From Betaproteobacteria bacterium SCGC AG-212-J23 (GTDB lineage: Bacteria > Pseudomonadota > Gammaproteobacteria > Burkholderiales > SG8-39), in contig LSTF01000038.1 in assembly GCA_001644455.1 (NCBI GenBank), forward strand, positions 1 to 32,988: DNA of 32,988 nt, written 5' to 3'. A program made the translations under genes and the position numbers. The notes beneath the pieces were generated by a model. That model saw only the letters and a list, made by a program, of their open reading frames with translations, was not told the DNA's origin and searched no databases. Shown one piece after another: positions 1 through 10,298 of this stretch. Position 1 is the first letter of the stretch, and every line of letters starts with the position of its first letter.

Positions 1-343
1 AAGTTCACCGCGCGCTGCTCCGGCGAGCCGTGCGCGCCGAAGACGCTGTTCATCGCGATGTGCGTGACCATGAACGAAGTGCCCACCAGCGTGGTCGAGA
101 AGTACAGCACGGCGACCGAGGGGAAGAGGAAGGGCAGCACCGTGCCGCAGGCGAGGCACGAAAGAGCGAAGAGCAAAGGCCGGCGCGGGCCGGTGCGGTC
201 GATGCGCCGCCCGGCGACTTCAGCAGGCCGACTGTGAAGCGCGAGGCGCCGAGCTCGAGCGCGAAGAGCGTGCTCGTCATCCGGCTGCCGACGAAGGCCA
301 GGTGGCCGAGGCCGTTCAGCAGGACGAAGTAGAGGAGTTCCAC
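1..343 (-). pseudogene. MFS transporter N-terminal fragment, frame-disrupted, cut by window edge
   Basis: From a GTG at 343 the frame reads a typical first membrane helix of a major facilitator permease (MELLYFVLLNGLGHLAFVGS), then MTSTLFALELGASRFTVGLL. At about 215-222 this frame stops making sense. From there the neighbouring frame reads AGRRIDRTGPRRPLLFAL and continues to the window edge as good MFS sequence (CGTVLPFLFP, GTSFMVTHIAMNSVFGAHG). AGRRIDRTGPRRP is the conserved loop 2-3 motif of the family. The helix normally lying between TVGLL and AGRRIDR is missing, so a small deletion that also shifts the frame explains the sequence better than a point indel. It follows the hybrid kinase gene on the same strand by 28 bases and could be its last cistron. 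Whether this is a true pseudogene or an assembly/sequencing fault cannot be told here. The substrate is unknown. Confidence 0.6.
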
Positions 344-371
344 GCGGGCGCCGCTTCCATGGCGCCCGATT

Positions 372-3140
<2,769 letters not shown>

Positions 3141-3149
3141 GGGCGCGCA

Positions 3150-3189
3150 GTGTAATCCCGACGCCCCGGGGAGGCCGGGGCAGTTACAC
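3150..3189 (-). promoter_or_regulatory. Compound stem-loop between response regulator and kinase genes
   Basis: An outer 6-bp arm pair GTGTAA (3150-3155) and TTACAC (3184-3189) encloses a perfect 7-bp inner stem GCCCCGG (3163-3169) and CCGGGGC (3175-3181) with loop GGAGG. It fills most of the 74-base gap and lies immediately before the kinase start. There is no T-run, so it is not a classical terminator. It may attenuate or process the mRNA so that regulator and kinase are made in different amounts (inference). Confidence 0.5.
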
Positions 3190-3214
3190 GACTGAAACGA
3201 TTGAAACCCGGGAG

Positions 3215-3913
3215 TTACTTGGGGACGTACATGTACCCTGCGCCGCGCACCGTTTTGATCACGCGCGGGTGGGCGGGATCGTCCTCGAGCTTGCGCCGCA
3301 GCCGGGTGATGCGGATGTCGATCGAGCGGTCGTACGGCTCCCACTCGCGGTTGCGGGTCATGGAGAGCAGCTGGTCGCGGCTGAGCACCTGGTTGGGATG
3401 CTCGAGCAGCGTCTTCAGGAGGTCGAACTCCATCGAGGTGATCGGGATGTCGCGCCCGCGGGTGTCGCTCAGCGTGCGCGCCTTGAGGTCGAGGACGCAG
3501 TTGCCCATGCTGACGCGGCCGCCCGGCTTCGGGGAATCCGCCTTCTTCTCGAGACGGCGCAGGACGCTCTTCAGGCGGGCGCGCAGCTCGCGCGGATCGA
3601 AAGGCTTGGCGATGTAGTCGTCGGCGCCGACTTCCAGCCCGGCCACGCGATCGACGACGTCGGAGGCGCCGGTGACCATGATGATGCCGACTTCATAGCG
3701 CTCGCGCAGGAAGCGGGCGAGGGTCAGCCCGTCCTCGCCGGGCAGGCCGATGTCGAGCAGCACCACCGCCGGACGCGCGCGCTCCATCTCGGCGCGCATC
3801 GCCGTGCCGCTCGCCGCCAGCGTCACCTCGTAGCCGTGATCGCCGAGATAGTCGGCGAGCATCTGCCGGATCGTGGGGTCGTCGTCGACGACCAGCACTC
3901 TCGTCGCGTCCAT
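3215..3913 (-). CDS. OmpR/PhoB-family response regulator
   Basis: A 232-residue two-domain regulator. The receiver domain (about 5-118) has the acidic pair in VVDDD, phosphoacceptor Asp54 in VVLLDIGLPGEDG, the conserved Thr in MVTGA and Lys in IAKPFDPRELRAR. The C-terminal winged-helix domain (about 130-230) has the family features FDLLKTLLEHPNQVLSRDQLL, the recognition-helix region SIDIRITRLRRKLEDDP and the C-terminal hairpin IKTVRGAGYMYVP. The ATG at 3913 is preceded by a GAGGGAG ribosome site. It is the first gene of the minus-strand unit with the hybrid kinase, its most likely partner. It faces the globin operon across a 119-base divergent region holding a dyad and a consensus -10 box, so autoregulation and control of the globin operon are reasonable guesses. 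The particular regulon cannot be read from the sequence. Confidence 0.93.
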   Translation of the reverse strand: MDATRVLVVDDDPTIRQMLADYLGDHGYEVTLAASGTAMRAEMERARPAVVLLDIGLPGEDGLTLARFLRERYEVGIIMVTGASDVVDRVAGLEVGADDYIAKPFDPRELRARLKSVLRRLEKKADSPKPGGRVSMGNCVLDLKARTLSDTRGRDIPITSMEFDLLKTLLEHPNQVLSRDQLLSMTRNREWEPYDRSIDIRITRLRRKLEDDPAHPRVIKTVRGAGYMYVPK

Positions 3914-3933
3914 CGCTGCTCCCTCTGCGATCG

Positions 3934-3962
3934 ATTATACAAGCCGGAAACAAACCGTTTCC
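3934..3962 (-). promoter_or_regulatory. Putative response-regulator promoter with dyad operator
   Basis: On the minus strand a perfect TATAAT -10 box occupies 3939-3934, but no good -35 box is found 17 bases upstream. The -35 area is instead covered by the perfect dyad GGAAAC-N5-GTTTCC (3946-3962). This looks like a regulator-dependent or repressed promoter for the response regulator gene; the same dyad could act on the divergent DUF1127 operon. Confidence 0.45.
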
Positions 3963-3982
3963 CGAGCGAAATATGACGGATA

Positions 3983-4005
3983 CCTCGCGCGCCTAGCCTG
4001 CGAGG
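3983..4005 (+). promoter_or_regulatory. Small inverted repeat upstream of DUF1127 operon
   Basis: Arms CCTCGC (3983-3988) and GCGAGG (4000-4005) flank an 11-base spacer, 27 bases before the DUF1127 start codon. It could fold in the 5' leader of the operon or be a protein site. Function is unknown. Confidence 0.3.
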
Positions 4006-4032
4006 CGTGAATCAACTCGCAAGGAGAAGCCG

Positions 4033-4293
4033 ATGAGAAAGTTGCTCGCCTGGTGGATCAACCTGCATCGCCGCGGCGCCGTCGCCGGCCGCCGGCGCGC
4101 CGTGGCCGTCTTCGAAGCGATCCGGCGCGCCCAGCAGGCGCGCGCCGACCGCGAGCTGCTGGCGCGCCTCGACGCGCGCACGCTGCGGGACATCGGCATC
4201 GAGTCGTGGAACGCCCACCTCGCCGATCGGCTGCGCGTGCACCGCGAGCGCGAGCTGCTCCGCATCGCCGCCTCGCGCATCGGGGTGTACTGA
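4033..4293 (+). CDS. DUF1127 domain small protein
   Basis: An 86-residue, very arginine-rich basic protein. The C-terminal half carries the DUF1127 (YjiS-like) signature LLARLDARTLRDIGIESWN at about residues 42-60, where the leucines and the L.DIG pattern are the conserved positions. A strong site AAGGAG lies just before the ATG. It is the first gene of a five-gene plus-strand unit and overlaps the following DUF2917 gene by one base (TGATG). DUF1127 proteins have been linked to RNA-related and phosphate or stress functions in alphaproteobacteria, but the role here is not known. The pairing with DUF2917 recurs in Burkholderiales (recollection of family context, not a search). Confidence 0.8.
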   Translation: MRKLLAWWINLHRRGAVAGRRRAVAVFEAIRRAQQARADRELLARLDARTLRDIGIESWNAHLADRLRVHRERELLRIAASRIGVY

Positions 4294-4586
4294 TGAAGAC
4301 GCTCCGCCTGAAGCCGGCCAGCACGCTGCGCATCGAAGACGGCGCGGGCATGGTGGTCGAAGTGTCGCAGGGCGAGGTGTGGCTGACCCAGGAGCGCGAC
4401 CCGCGCGACTACTACCTGCGCGCCGGCGAGTGGCTGCGGATCGATCGCAAGGGCTCGGTGGTGGTCTCGGCAGTGGGCGACGATGCCTGGATCGGCCTCA
4501 CCGCGCTGCGCCCGGAGCTGTCCGAGCGGGTGCTCGCCCTTCTCGGCCTGGGCAGCGCCTTGCAACCCTCGGAGGAGGGGCGATGA
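4293..4586 (+). CDS. DUF2917 family protein
   Basis: A 97-residue protein beginning MKTLRLKPASTLRIEDGAG. The central part, VVEVSQGEVWLTQERDPRDYYLRAGEWLRID (written here as key features: G-E-V-W-L-T followed by D-Y-L-G), matches the compact beta-barrel, cupin-like pattern of DUF2917, a family of unknown function seen mainly in proteobacteria. There is no signal peptide or membrane helix. The start overlaps the DUF1127 stop by one base, and the stop overlaps the globin start by four (ATGA), so the three are almost certainly translated from one message. The function is unknown. Its place between a DUF1127 gene and a globin suggests a stress or redox setting, by context only. Confidence 0.78.
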   Translation: MKTLRLKPASTLRIEDGAGMVVEVSQGEVWLTQERDPRDYYLRAGEWLRIDRKGSVVVSAVGDDAWIGLTALRPELSERVLALLGLGSALQPSEEGR

Positions 4587-4999
4587 CGCTGCAGCAGATC
4601 GCCCTCGTCCAGGAGAGCTGGAATCGGGTGCTGGCCCTCTCCGACGCCGCGGCGCAGCTCTTCTACGCGCGGCTCTTCGCGCTCGATCCGTCGCTCGCGC
4701 CCATGTTCCACGGCGACATGCGCGAGCAGGGCCGCAAGCTGGTGGCGATGATCGGCGTGGCGGTCCAGGGCCTGGCGCGCATCGAGACGCTAGCCCCGGT
4801 GATCGAGGCGCTAGGCCGGCGCCACGCCGGCTACGGTGTCAGGGATCACCATTACGCGACCGTGGCCGAGGCGCTGCTCTGGACGCTCGAGCAGGCGCTC
4901 GGCAAAGCCTTCACCGCCGAGACGAAGGAAGCGTGGACCGTCGCCTACGGCCTGCTCGCCACCACGATGCGCGGCGCCGCCCAAGCCAGGGCGGCGTGA
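4583..4999 (+). CDS. Single-domain globin (flavohemoglobin/Vitreoscilla type), copy 1
   Basis: A 138-residue globin of the single-domain flavohemoglobin-related class. Recognisable heme-pocket positions are Tyr28 in AAQLFYARLFALDP (B10), Phe42 in PMFHGDM (CD1), Gln49 in REQGRKL (E7 position as in Vitreoscilla hemoglobin) and proximal His81 in RRHAGYGV, followed by the conserved HHY. Tyr-B10/Gln-E7 pockets bind oxygen and nitric oxide. No reductase domain follows, so it would need a separate reductase. A strong GGAGGAGG site at 4571-4578 precedes the ATG, which overlaps the DUF2917 stop by four bases. A close paralogue lies at 15526. Oxygen delivery or NO detoxification is known for relatives; which applies here is not visible. 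Confidence 0.92.
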   Translation: MTLQQIALVQESWNRVLALSDAAAQLFYARLFALDPSLAPMFHGDMREQGRKLVAMIGVAVQGLARIETLAPVIEALGRRHAGYGVRDHHYATVAEALLWTLEQALGKAFTAETKEAWTVAYGLLATTMRGAAQARAA

Positions 5000-5031
5000 C
5001 GACACCATTTTTCTGACCAGGGAGGAAAACC

Positions 5032-5529
5032 ATGCAACGCGTACTTCTTGTACTTCTGACCGCCGCCGCGATCGGCGCGGCGATCGCGCAGGACCTCAAG
5101 GCAATTCCGGAGAACCTCAGGCCGACCGAGAGCGAATCGCTGAAGCGCGTCATCAGCGCCAAAGGCGTGCAGATCTACGAATGCCGCGACCAGAAGTGGG
5201 TGTTCGTCGCGCCCGAGGCGGAGCTGTTCGACTCGCGCGGCAACCTCGTCGGCCGCCACTACGCCGGCCCGACCTGGGAGTCGATCGGCGACGGCAGCAA
5301 GGTGGCCGGCACCGTGAAGACCCGCGCCGACGCGCCGGAAGCCGGGGCGATTCCCTGGCTGCTGCTCAGCACGAAGTCGGTCGGCGGCAACGGCTACTTC
5401 AGCGACGTGACGAGCATCCAGAGGGTCGCCACACATGGCGGCGTTGCTCCCGGCAGCGGTTGCCCGCACGACGGGCTGGTGGCGCGAGTCGCCTACAGCG
5501 CAGACTACAACTTCTTCCACTTGAGGTAA
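5032..5529 (+). CDS. Secreted DUF3455 domain protein
   Basis: A 165-residue protein with a Sec signal peptide (MQRVLLVLLTAAAIGAAIAQ, likely cut after AIA or AQ). The mature part matches DUF3455: GVQIYECR, WVFVAPEAELFDSRGN, VGRHYAGPTWESIGDGSKVAG, IPWLLLSTKS, FSDVTSIQRVATHGG and the near-C-terminal Cys in GSGCPHDG. The two cysteines (in YECRD and SGCPH) could pair in the periplasm. The family has no assigned function. A GGAGG site sits 8 bases before the ATG. It lies 32 bases after the globin and just upstream of a membrane methyltransferase, probably in one transcript. The role is unknown. Confidence 0.82.
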   Translation: MQRVLLVLLTAAAIGAAIAQDLKAIPENLRPTESESLKRVISAKGVQIYECRDQKWVFVAPEAELFDSRGNLVGRHYAGPTWESIGDGSKVAGTVKTRADAPEAGAIPWLLLSTKSVGGNGYFSDVTSIQRVATHGGVAPGSGCPHDGLVARVAYSADYNFFHLR

Positions 5530-5533
5530 GCCC

Positions 5534-6268
5534 ATGATGAACCTCGTTTCGCTGCTTTACGGTATGGCCGTTTACGTATTCTTCCTTTGCACCTTCGTCT
5601 ATGCGATCGGCTTCATCGGCGGCGTGTTCGTGCCGAAGACGCTCGACAGCGGCGCACCGGTGCCGCTGGTCGAGGCGATCGTCGTGGACCTCCTCGTGCT
5701 CGGCATTTTCGCCGTCCAGCACAGCGTGATGGCGCGGCGCGGCTTCAAGCGCTGGTGGACGCGCATCGTGCCGCCGGCGATCGAGCGCAGCACCTACGTG
5801 CTCGCCGCGACGCTCGCGCTCGCGCTGCTGCTGTGGCAGTGGCGGCCGATCGCCGAGCCCGTGCTCTGGCGGATCGAGAACCCCGTGGCGGTGAACGCGA
5901 TCTGGGCGATCTTCTGGCTGGGCTGGGGCGTGCTGCTCCTCGCCACCTTCCTCATCAACCACTTCGAGCTGTTCGGCCTGCGCCAGGTGTTCTCACGCCT
6001 GACCGGTCGCGAGATCCCCGAAGCGGAGTTCCGCACGCCGTTCCTCTACCGCTACGTGCGCCACCCGATCTACCTTGGGTTCGTCCTCGGCATGTGGGCG
6101 GCGCCGGTCATGACCGCGGGGCACCTGCTGTTCGCGGCCGGCGGGACCGGCTACATCCTGGTCGGCATCTGGTTCGAGGAGCGCGACCTGGTCGCGCAGT
6201 TCGGCGATCGCTACCGCCGATACCGCGAGCAGGTCGGCGCGCTCATCCCGTGGAGAAAGTCCTCGTAG
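5534..6268 (+). CDS. MddA/NnrU-like membrane methyltransferase (possible methanethiol S-methyltransferase)
   Basis: A 244-residue membrane protein with about five to six hydrophobic segments. It begins MMNLVSLLYGMAVYVFFLCTF, and later carries AVQHSVMARRGFKRW and the isoprenylcysteine-methyltransferase-like motif YVRHPIYLGF, then EERDLVAQFGDRYRRYRE near the C-terminus. This pattern fits the MddA branch, which methylates methanethiol with S-adenosylmethionine to give dimethyl sulfide. The broader NnrU/ICMT superfamily includes proteins near nitric-oxide genes, so the substrate is uncertain. The first of two ATG codons is used (5534), four bases after the DUF3455 stop. Its stop codon directly abuts the htpX stop on the other strand, leaving no space for a terminator. 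It is the last gene of the DUF1127-globin unit. Confidence 0.8.
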   Translation: MMNLVSLLYGMAVYVFFLCTFVYAIGFIGGVFVPKTLDSGAPVPLVEAIVVDLLVLGIFAVQHSVMARRGFKRWWTRIVPPAIERSTYVLAATLALALLLWQWRPIAEPVLWRIENPVAVNAIWAIFWLGWGVLLLATFLINHFELFGLRQVFSRLTGREIPEAEFRTPFLYRYVRHPIYLGFVLGMWAAPVMTAGHLLFAAGGTGYILVGIWFEERDLVAQFGDRYRRYREQVGALIPWRKSS

Positions 6269-7138
6269 TTACTGCGGCGCTTGCAGGGCGGCGATGCGCT
6301 GCTCGATCGGCGGGTGCGTGGCGAAGATGTTGGCGAGGCCCGAGCGGCTGTCGATGCCGAACGCCTTCACCGAATCGGGCAGCCCGCCGGTCTGCAGCGA
6401 GCCCAGGCGCGAAAGCGCGGCGATCATCGGCTGCGGCGAGCCGAGCAGGCCGGCCGAGCCGGCGTCGGCGCGGAACTCGCGCCGGCGCGAGAACCAGGCG
6501 ACGATCGCCGAGGCGGCGATGCCGAACAGGATCTGGCAGACGATCATGGTGATGTAGAAGCCCGGGCCGACGCCGCGCTCGGTACGGAACACCGCCTTGT
6601 CGACGACGTAGCCGACCACGCGCGACAGGAAGAAGACGAAGGTGTTGAGCACGCCCTGGACGAGGGTGAGCGTCACCATGTCGCCGTTGGCGACGTGCGA
6701 GATCTCGTGGCCGAGGACGGCCTCGACTTCCTCCTTGCTCATCGCTTCGACCAGGCCGGTCGAGACCGCGACCAGCGCGCTGTCCTTGAAGGCGCCCGTG
6801 GCGAAGGCGTTCGCCGGGCCTTCGTAGATCGCGACCTCGGGCTTGCCGATGCCCGCCTTGTCGGCGAGTTTGTGCACCGTCTGCACCAGCCAGTATTGCG
6901 TCGTGCCCTCCGAGCCGTCGATCACCTGCGCGCCGACGGACCACTTGGCGATGGTCTTCGACATGAGCAGCGAGATGAACGCGCCGCCGAAGCCGAACAC
7001 CGCCGACATGAGCAGCATCGAGTAGTAGTCGATGCCTTCGGCGGTCAGCCACTGGTCGAGGCCGAGCACGCTGACGACGATCGACAGCACCAGCATGACG
7101 GCGAAGTTGGTGGCGATGAGCAGCAGGATTCTTTTCAT
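6269..7138 (-). CDS. htpX: Membrane zinc metalloprotease HtpX
   Basis: A 289-residue M48 membrane protease for quality control of misfolded inner-membrane proteins. Two N-terminal transmembrane segments (about 3-26 and 37-58) precede the catalytic domain. The zinc site is HEISH (His144, Glu145, His148) with the third ligand Glu221 in [15 protein letters not shown]. Two further hydrophobic stretches (about 155-180 and 195-217) lie between. Length and order are those of E. coli HtpX. The C-terminus has the usual [16 protein letters not shown] strong AAGGGA site precedes the ATG. It lies 27 bases downstream of the GMC oxidoreductase gene on the same strand and may be read partly with it. No heat-shock promoter could be recognised. 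Confidence 0.97.
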   Translation of the reverse strand: MKRILLLIATNFAVMLVLSIVVSVLGLDQWLTAEGIDYYSMLLMSAVFGFGGAFISLLMSKTIAKWSVGAQVIDGSEGTTQYWLVQTVHKLADKAGIGKPEVAIYEGPANAFATGAFKDSALVAVSTGLVEAMSKEEVEAVLGHEISHVANGDMVTLTLVQGVLNTFVFFLSRVVGYVVDKAVFRTERGVGPGFYITMIVCQILFGIAASAIVAWFSRRREFRADAGSAGLLGSPQPMIAALSRLGSLQTGGLPDSVKAFGIDSRSGLANIFATHPPIEQRIAALQAPQ

Positions 7139-7165
7139 AGGTGTCCCTTAGATTGGGTGCGGATT

Positions 7166-8764
7166 CTAGGCTTTCAAGATCGCCCGCGCACCCTTCTCGG
7201 CGATGACGTAGGTGGGCGCATTGGTGTTGCCCGAAGTAATGCGGGGGAAGATCGAAGCATCGATCACGCGCAGCCTGTGGATTCCATGGACTTTCAAGTC
7301 CGAATCCACGACCGCCATCGCGTCGCCGCCCATCTTGCAGGTGCCCACGGGGTGGAAGATAGTCGTTCCCAGCTCGCCCGCGGCGCGCGCCAGTTCATCG
7401 TCTTTTGCGATGGATGCGCCCGGCCGGTACTCCTCGGGCTGGTATTTCGCCAGCGCCTTCGCCGCCATGATGCGGCGCGTGAAGCGCATGCCGTCGACGG
7501 CAATTCGTTGGTCTTCCTCTTCCTTCAGGTAATTCAGGCGGATTTCGGGGTGCGCAGCCGGATCCTTGCTTTTGATCCTCACAAAACCGCGCGAAGCGGG
7601 GCGGAGGTTGCACACGCTCGGCGTGATCGCCGGGAAGCTGTGCAGCGGATCGCCGAACTTGTCGAGCGAGAGCGGCTGCACGTGCCACTCGATGTTCGGC
7701 GTCGGCTGCGATGGGTCGCTCTTTGCGAACGCGCCCGCCTGCGAGGGCGGCATGGTGAGCGGCCCGGTGCGGAACAGGAAGTATTCCGCCGCCATCGCCG
7801 CCTTGCCCCAGAGGCTGTTGGCCACGCCGTTCAGCGTGCGCACGTTCTTCACCTTGTACTGCATGCGGATCTGCAGGTGGTCGTGCAGGTTCTCGCCGAC
7901 GCCGGGCAGGTGATGGATGACGGGAATCTGCCTTTCTTTCAGTAATTTTTCATCTCCAATGCCTGAAAGCTGCAGGATCTGCGGCGAGCCGATCGCTCCG
8001 GCCGCGAGAATGGTTTCCCTTCTCGAGGTGACCGCGAATTCCTCGTTCTGGCGACGAAATCGAAGGCCGACGCAGTCTCTCCCGGAGAAATTCAGATTCG
8101 TAACGTGGGCGTCGGTCACCACGCGAAGGTTGGGCCGCTTGAGGGCTGGACGGAGGAAAGCGCGGGTTGCGCTCCAGCGCCGGCCGCGCTTCTGGTTCAT
8201 CTGGAAGTAAGCGCAGCCGAAGTTGTCGCCGTTGTTGAACACCTTCACCTTCGGGATGCCGCACTCGGCCGCCGCGTCGCGCCAGGCGTCGATGATCTCC
8301 CAGCGCACACGCGGATCCTCGACGCGCACCTCGCCGCCGGCGCCGTAGCCATCGATCGCGCCATGTTCGTAGTCTTCCAGGCTTCTGAAAATCGGCAATA
8401 CGTCATCCCAGGCCCATCCGCGATTTCCCAGGGAGGCCCAGTGGTCCCAATCCTCCTTCTGGCCGCGCATGTGGATCATGGCGTTGATCGACGAGCAGCC
8501 GCCGAGTACTCGGCCGCGCGCGTAGTGGATCGAGCGGCCGGCGAGCTGCTCGTCGGCCTCGGTCTTGTAGCACCAGTCGGTGCGCGGATTGGCGATCGTG
8601 TAGAGGTAGCCGACCGGGATGTCGATCCAGAAGTAATCGTCCTTGCCGCCGGCCTCGAGCAACAGAACACTTTTTTGCGGATCGCGCGACAAACGATTCG
8701 CCAGCAGGCAGCCGGCGCTGCCGGCGCCGACGATCACGTAGTCGAAATGACCGAAATCGCGCAT
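7166..8764 (-). CDS. GMC-family FAD oxidoreductase (choline/alcohol dehydrogenase-like)
   Basis: A 532-residue glucose-methanol-choline family flavoenzyme. The N-terminus holds the FAD dinucleotide motif VIVGAGSAGCLLANRL (about 10-25) and LLLEAGG. The GMC signature 1 region is ARGRVLGGCSSINAMIHMRG, and signature 2 is AGAIGSPQILQLSGIG. The active-site pair is His471 in FHPVGTCKMG and Asn515 in SGNTNAPT, 44 residues apart as in choline oxidase-type enzymes. There is no signal peptide. It most resembles the broad group of bacterial alcohol or choline dehydrogenase-like enzymes; no betaine genes lie beside it, so the substrate is not assignable. The ATG has a good GAGGAAGAGG site. It is transcribed divergently from the DUF547 gene across only 40 bases. 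Confidence 0.94.
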   Translation of the reverse strand: MRDFGHFDYVIVGAGSAGCLLANRLSRDPQKSVLLLEAGGKDDYFWIDIPVGYLYTIANPRTDWCYKTEADEQLAGRSIHYARGRVLGGCSSINAMIHMRGQKEDWDHWASLGNRGWAWDDVLPIFRSLEDYEHGAIDGYGAGGEVRVEDPRVRWEIIDAWRDAAAECGIPKVKVFNNGDNFGCAYFQMNQKRGRRWSATRAFLRPALKRPNLRVVTDAHVTNLNFSGRDCVGLRFRRQNEEFAVTSRRETILAAGAIGSPQILQLSGIGDEKLLKERQIPVIHHLPGVGENLHDHLQIRMQYKVKNVRTLNGVANSLWGKAAMAAEYFLFRTGPLTMPPSQAGAFAKSDPSQPTPNIEWHVQPLSLDKFGDPLHSFPAITPSVCNLRPASRGFVRIKSKDPAAHPEIRLNYLKEEEDQRIAVDGMRFTRRIMAAKALAKYQPEEYRPGASIAKDDELARAAGELGTTIFHPVGTCKMGGDAMAVVDSDLKVHGIHRLRVIDASIFPRITSGNTNAPTYVIAEKGARAILKA

Positions 8765-8804
8765 CCTCTTCCTCAGGTATTGTAGCGAGCAAGGGAACGG
8801 TCAC

Positions 8805-9488
8805 ATGGCAGGGGAAAACGATCTCACCGAGGCGCTCGATGCCGTTCGCACGGCACACGTCGAGGCCATCGGCGCAGGCGATTTCGCGGCGCTGATGCGC
8901 TCGCGCGAGCACGGCCGCCTCGCGGCCACGCTCGCAGGACTCGCGGACTTCGACCCGCGGCGCCTGCGACTGCCGGCGCAGAACGCGTTCTGGCTCAACC
9001 TGCACAACGCCTGCGTGCTGCGCGACGCGCTCGAGCTTCACGTCGAAGGTTTTACCGAGCGTCCGCGGGCGCGGGCTGCCGGCGTCGCCTGGTCGCTTCA
9101 CGACATCGAGCACGGCCTGCTGCGCGGCAACCTGAAGCGCTCGGATCCGAGGACGGCCTACATGCCGGTGGCCTTCGACGAGCGGATGCATTTCGGCATC
9201 TACACCGCGCGCCGCTCCTCGCCGCCGCTGGAGGTGTTCCGCGCCGATAGCTTCGACAAGCAGCTCGAGGAAGCCACCGAGCGCTACCTGCGCGCCACCG
9301 TGGAGGCGCGGGACGAGGAGTTTCGCGTCAAGCTGCGCCTGCCGATGCTGTTCAAGCTCTACGGCGAGGACTTCGGCGACGAGCGCGACGTGCTGGAGTT
9401 CGTGCTTGCCCGCCTCGACGACGCGGTGGCCGAGCTCGTCGACCGGCGCGAGGGACGCTTCAAGTTCAAGTACTTCGAGCCGGCTTAA
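8805..9488 (+). CDS. DUF547 domain protein
   Basis: A 227-residue protein with the DUF547 hallmarks: QNAFWLNLHNACVLRDAL (about 65-82), SLHDIEHGLLRGNL (about 97-110) and MHFGIYTARRSSPPLEVF (about 128-145). The conserved Asn, His and Cys/Ser positions have led others to compare the fold with papain-like or transglutaminase-like enzymes, but no reaction is established. No signal peptide is seen; many DUF547 proteins are secreted, so this one may be cytosolic or have a different start. An AAGGGAACGG site precedes the ATG. A sugar-kinase gene follows after 6 bases, suggesting one transcript. Confidence 0.85.
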   Translation: MAGENDLTEALDAVRTAHVEAIGAGDFAALMRSREHGRLAATLAGLADFDPRRLRLPAQNAFWLNLHNACVLRDALELHVEGFTERPRARAAGVAWSLHDIEHGLLRGNLKRSDPRTAYMPVAFDERMHFGIYTARRSSPPLEVFRADSFDKQLEEATERYLRATVEARDEEFRVKLRLPMLFKLYGEDFGDERDVLEFVLARLDDAVAELVDRREGRFKFKYFEPA

Positions 9489-9494
9489 CGCGTC

Positions 9495-10298
9495 TTGAGA
9501 ATCGGCGTCGATGTGGGCGGCACCAAGATTGAAGCAATCGCGCTCGATCAAGGCGGGCGCGAAACATTTCGCAAGCGCGTACCGACCCCGCGCGGCGATT
9601 ACCAGGGCACGCTCGACGCCATCGCCGGCCTGGTGCGGGACGCGGGCGAGGGCAGCGTAGGGATCGGCATTCCCGGTGCGATGACGGGCGAGGTGGTGAA
9701 GAACGCCAACTCGAACTGGCTGATCGGCAAGCCCTTCAAGCGCGACCTCGAGCGCGCGATCGGCCGCGAGGTGCGAATCGAGAACGACGCCAACTGCTTC
9801 GCGCTTTCGGAGGCGGTTGACGGCCCGGGACGGGACGCGGAGATCGTCTTCGGCGTGATCCTCGGCACCGGAGTGGGCGGAGGAGTGGTCTTCAGGAAAA
9901 CCGTTCTCAGGGGCGTGAACGCGATTGCGGGCGAATGGGGACATAACCCGATGCCCGGGGAGGCCGATGGCCGCGCCTGCTATTGCGGCCGGCAGGACTG
10001 CATCGAGACCTATCTTTGCGGGCCGGCCTTCGAGCGCGACGGCAGGAACCTCGACCGCTACCACGACCGCCTCGCTCGCGCGCTCGGCGGCGTGATCAAC
10101 ATCCTCGATCCCGGCGTTATCGTGCTGGGCGGCGGCCTCTCGAACCTGCCCAGCCTTTACAGCGAGGTGCCGCGTCTCTGGGGCCGCTACATCTTCTCCA
10201 ATACGGTCGCGACGCGCCTCGTGCCGCCGGTCTATGGGGATTCGAGCGGCGTGCGCGGCGCGGCCTGGCTGTGGAACAAGCCTACGACGGCCCCTTGA
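9495..10298 (+). CDS. ROK-family sugar kinase, fructokinase-like, short form
   Basis: A 267-residue ROK kinase. It shows the ATP phosphate-binding motif GVDVGGTKIEA at the N-terminus, the catalytic Asp in IENDANCFALSE (about 94-105), the glycine-rich GVILGTGVGGGVV, and the ROK zinc motif GEWGHNP followed by CYCGRQDCIETYL. The C-terminus has INILDPGVIVLGGGLSN. The family phosphorylates fructose, mannose, glucose or N-acetyl amino sugars; the fructokinase branch is the best guess. After LCGPAFERD the helical stretch of about 30-35 residues usually found before LDRYHDRLARAL appears absent, giving a protein shorter than the usual 300 residues. The start is a TTG at 9495, placed by the motif; no ATG is available. 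The 3' end overlaps the convergent ndh gene by 17 bases. Confidence 0.88.
   Translation: MRIGVDVGGTKIEAIALDQGGRETFRKRVPTPRGDYQGTLDAIAGLVRDAGEGSVGIGIPGAMTGEVVKNANSNWLIGKPFKRDLERAIGREVRIENDANCFALSEAVDGPGRDAEIVFGVILGTGVGGGVVFRKTVLRGVNAIAGEWGHNPMPGEADGRACYCGRQDCIETYLCGPAFERDGRNLDRYHDRLARALGGVINILDPGVIVLGGGLSNLPSLYSEVPRLWGRYIFSNTVATRLVPPVYGDSSGVRGAAWLWNKPTTAP

Noticed and set aside
7166-8764. GMC oxidoreductase as choline dehydrogenase BetA
   Set aside because: Family motifs fit many alcohol dehydrogenases, and no betB, betI or transporter gene is adjacent, so the specific name is not supported.
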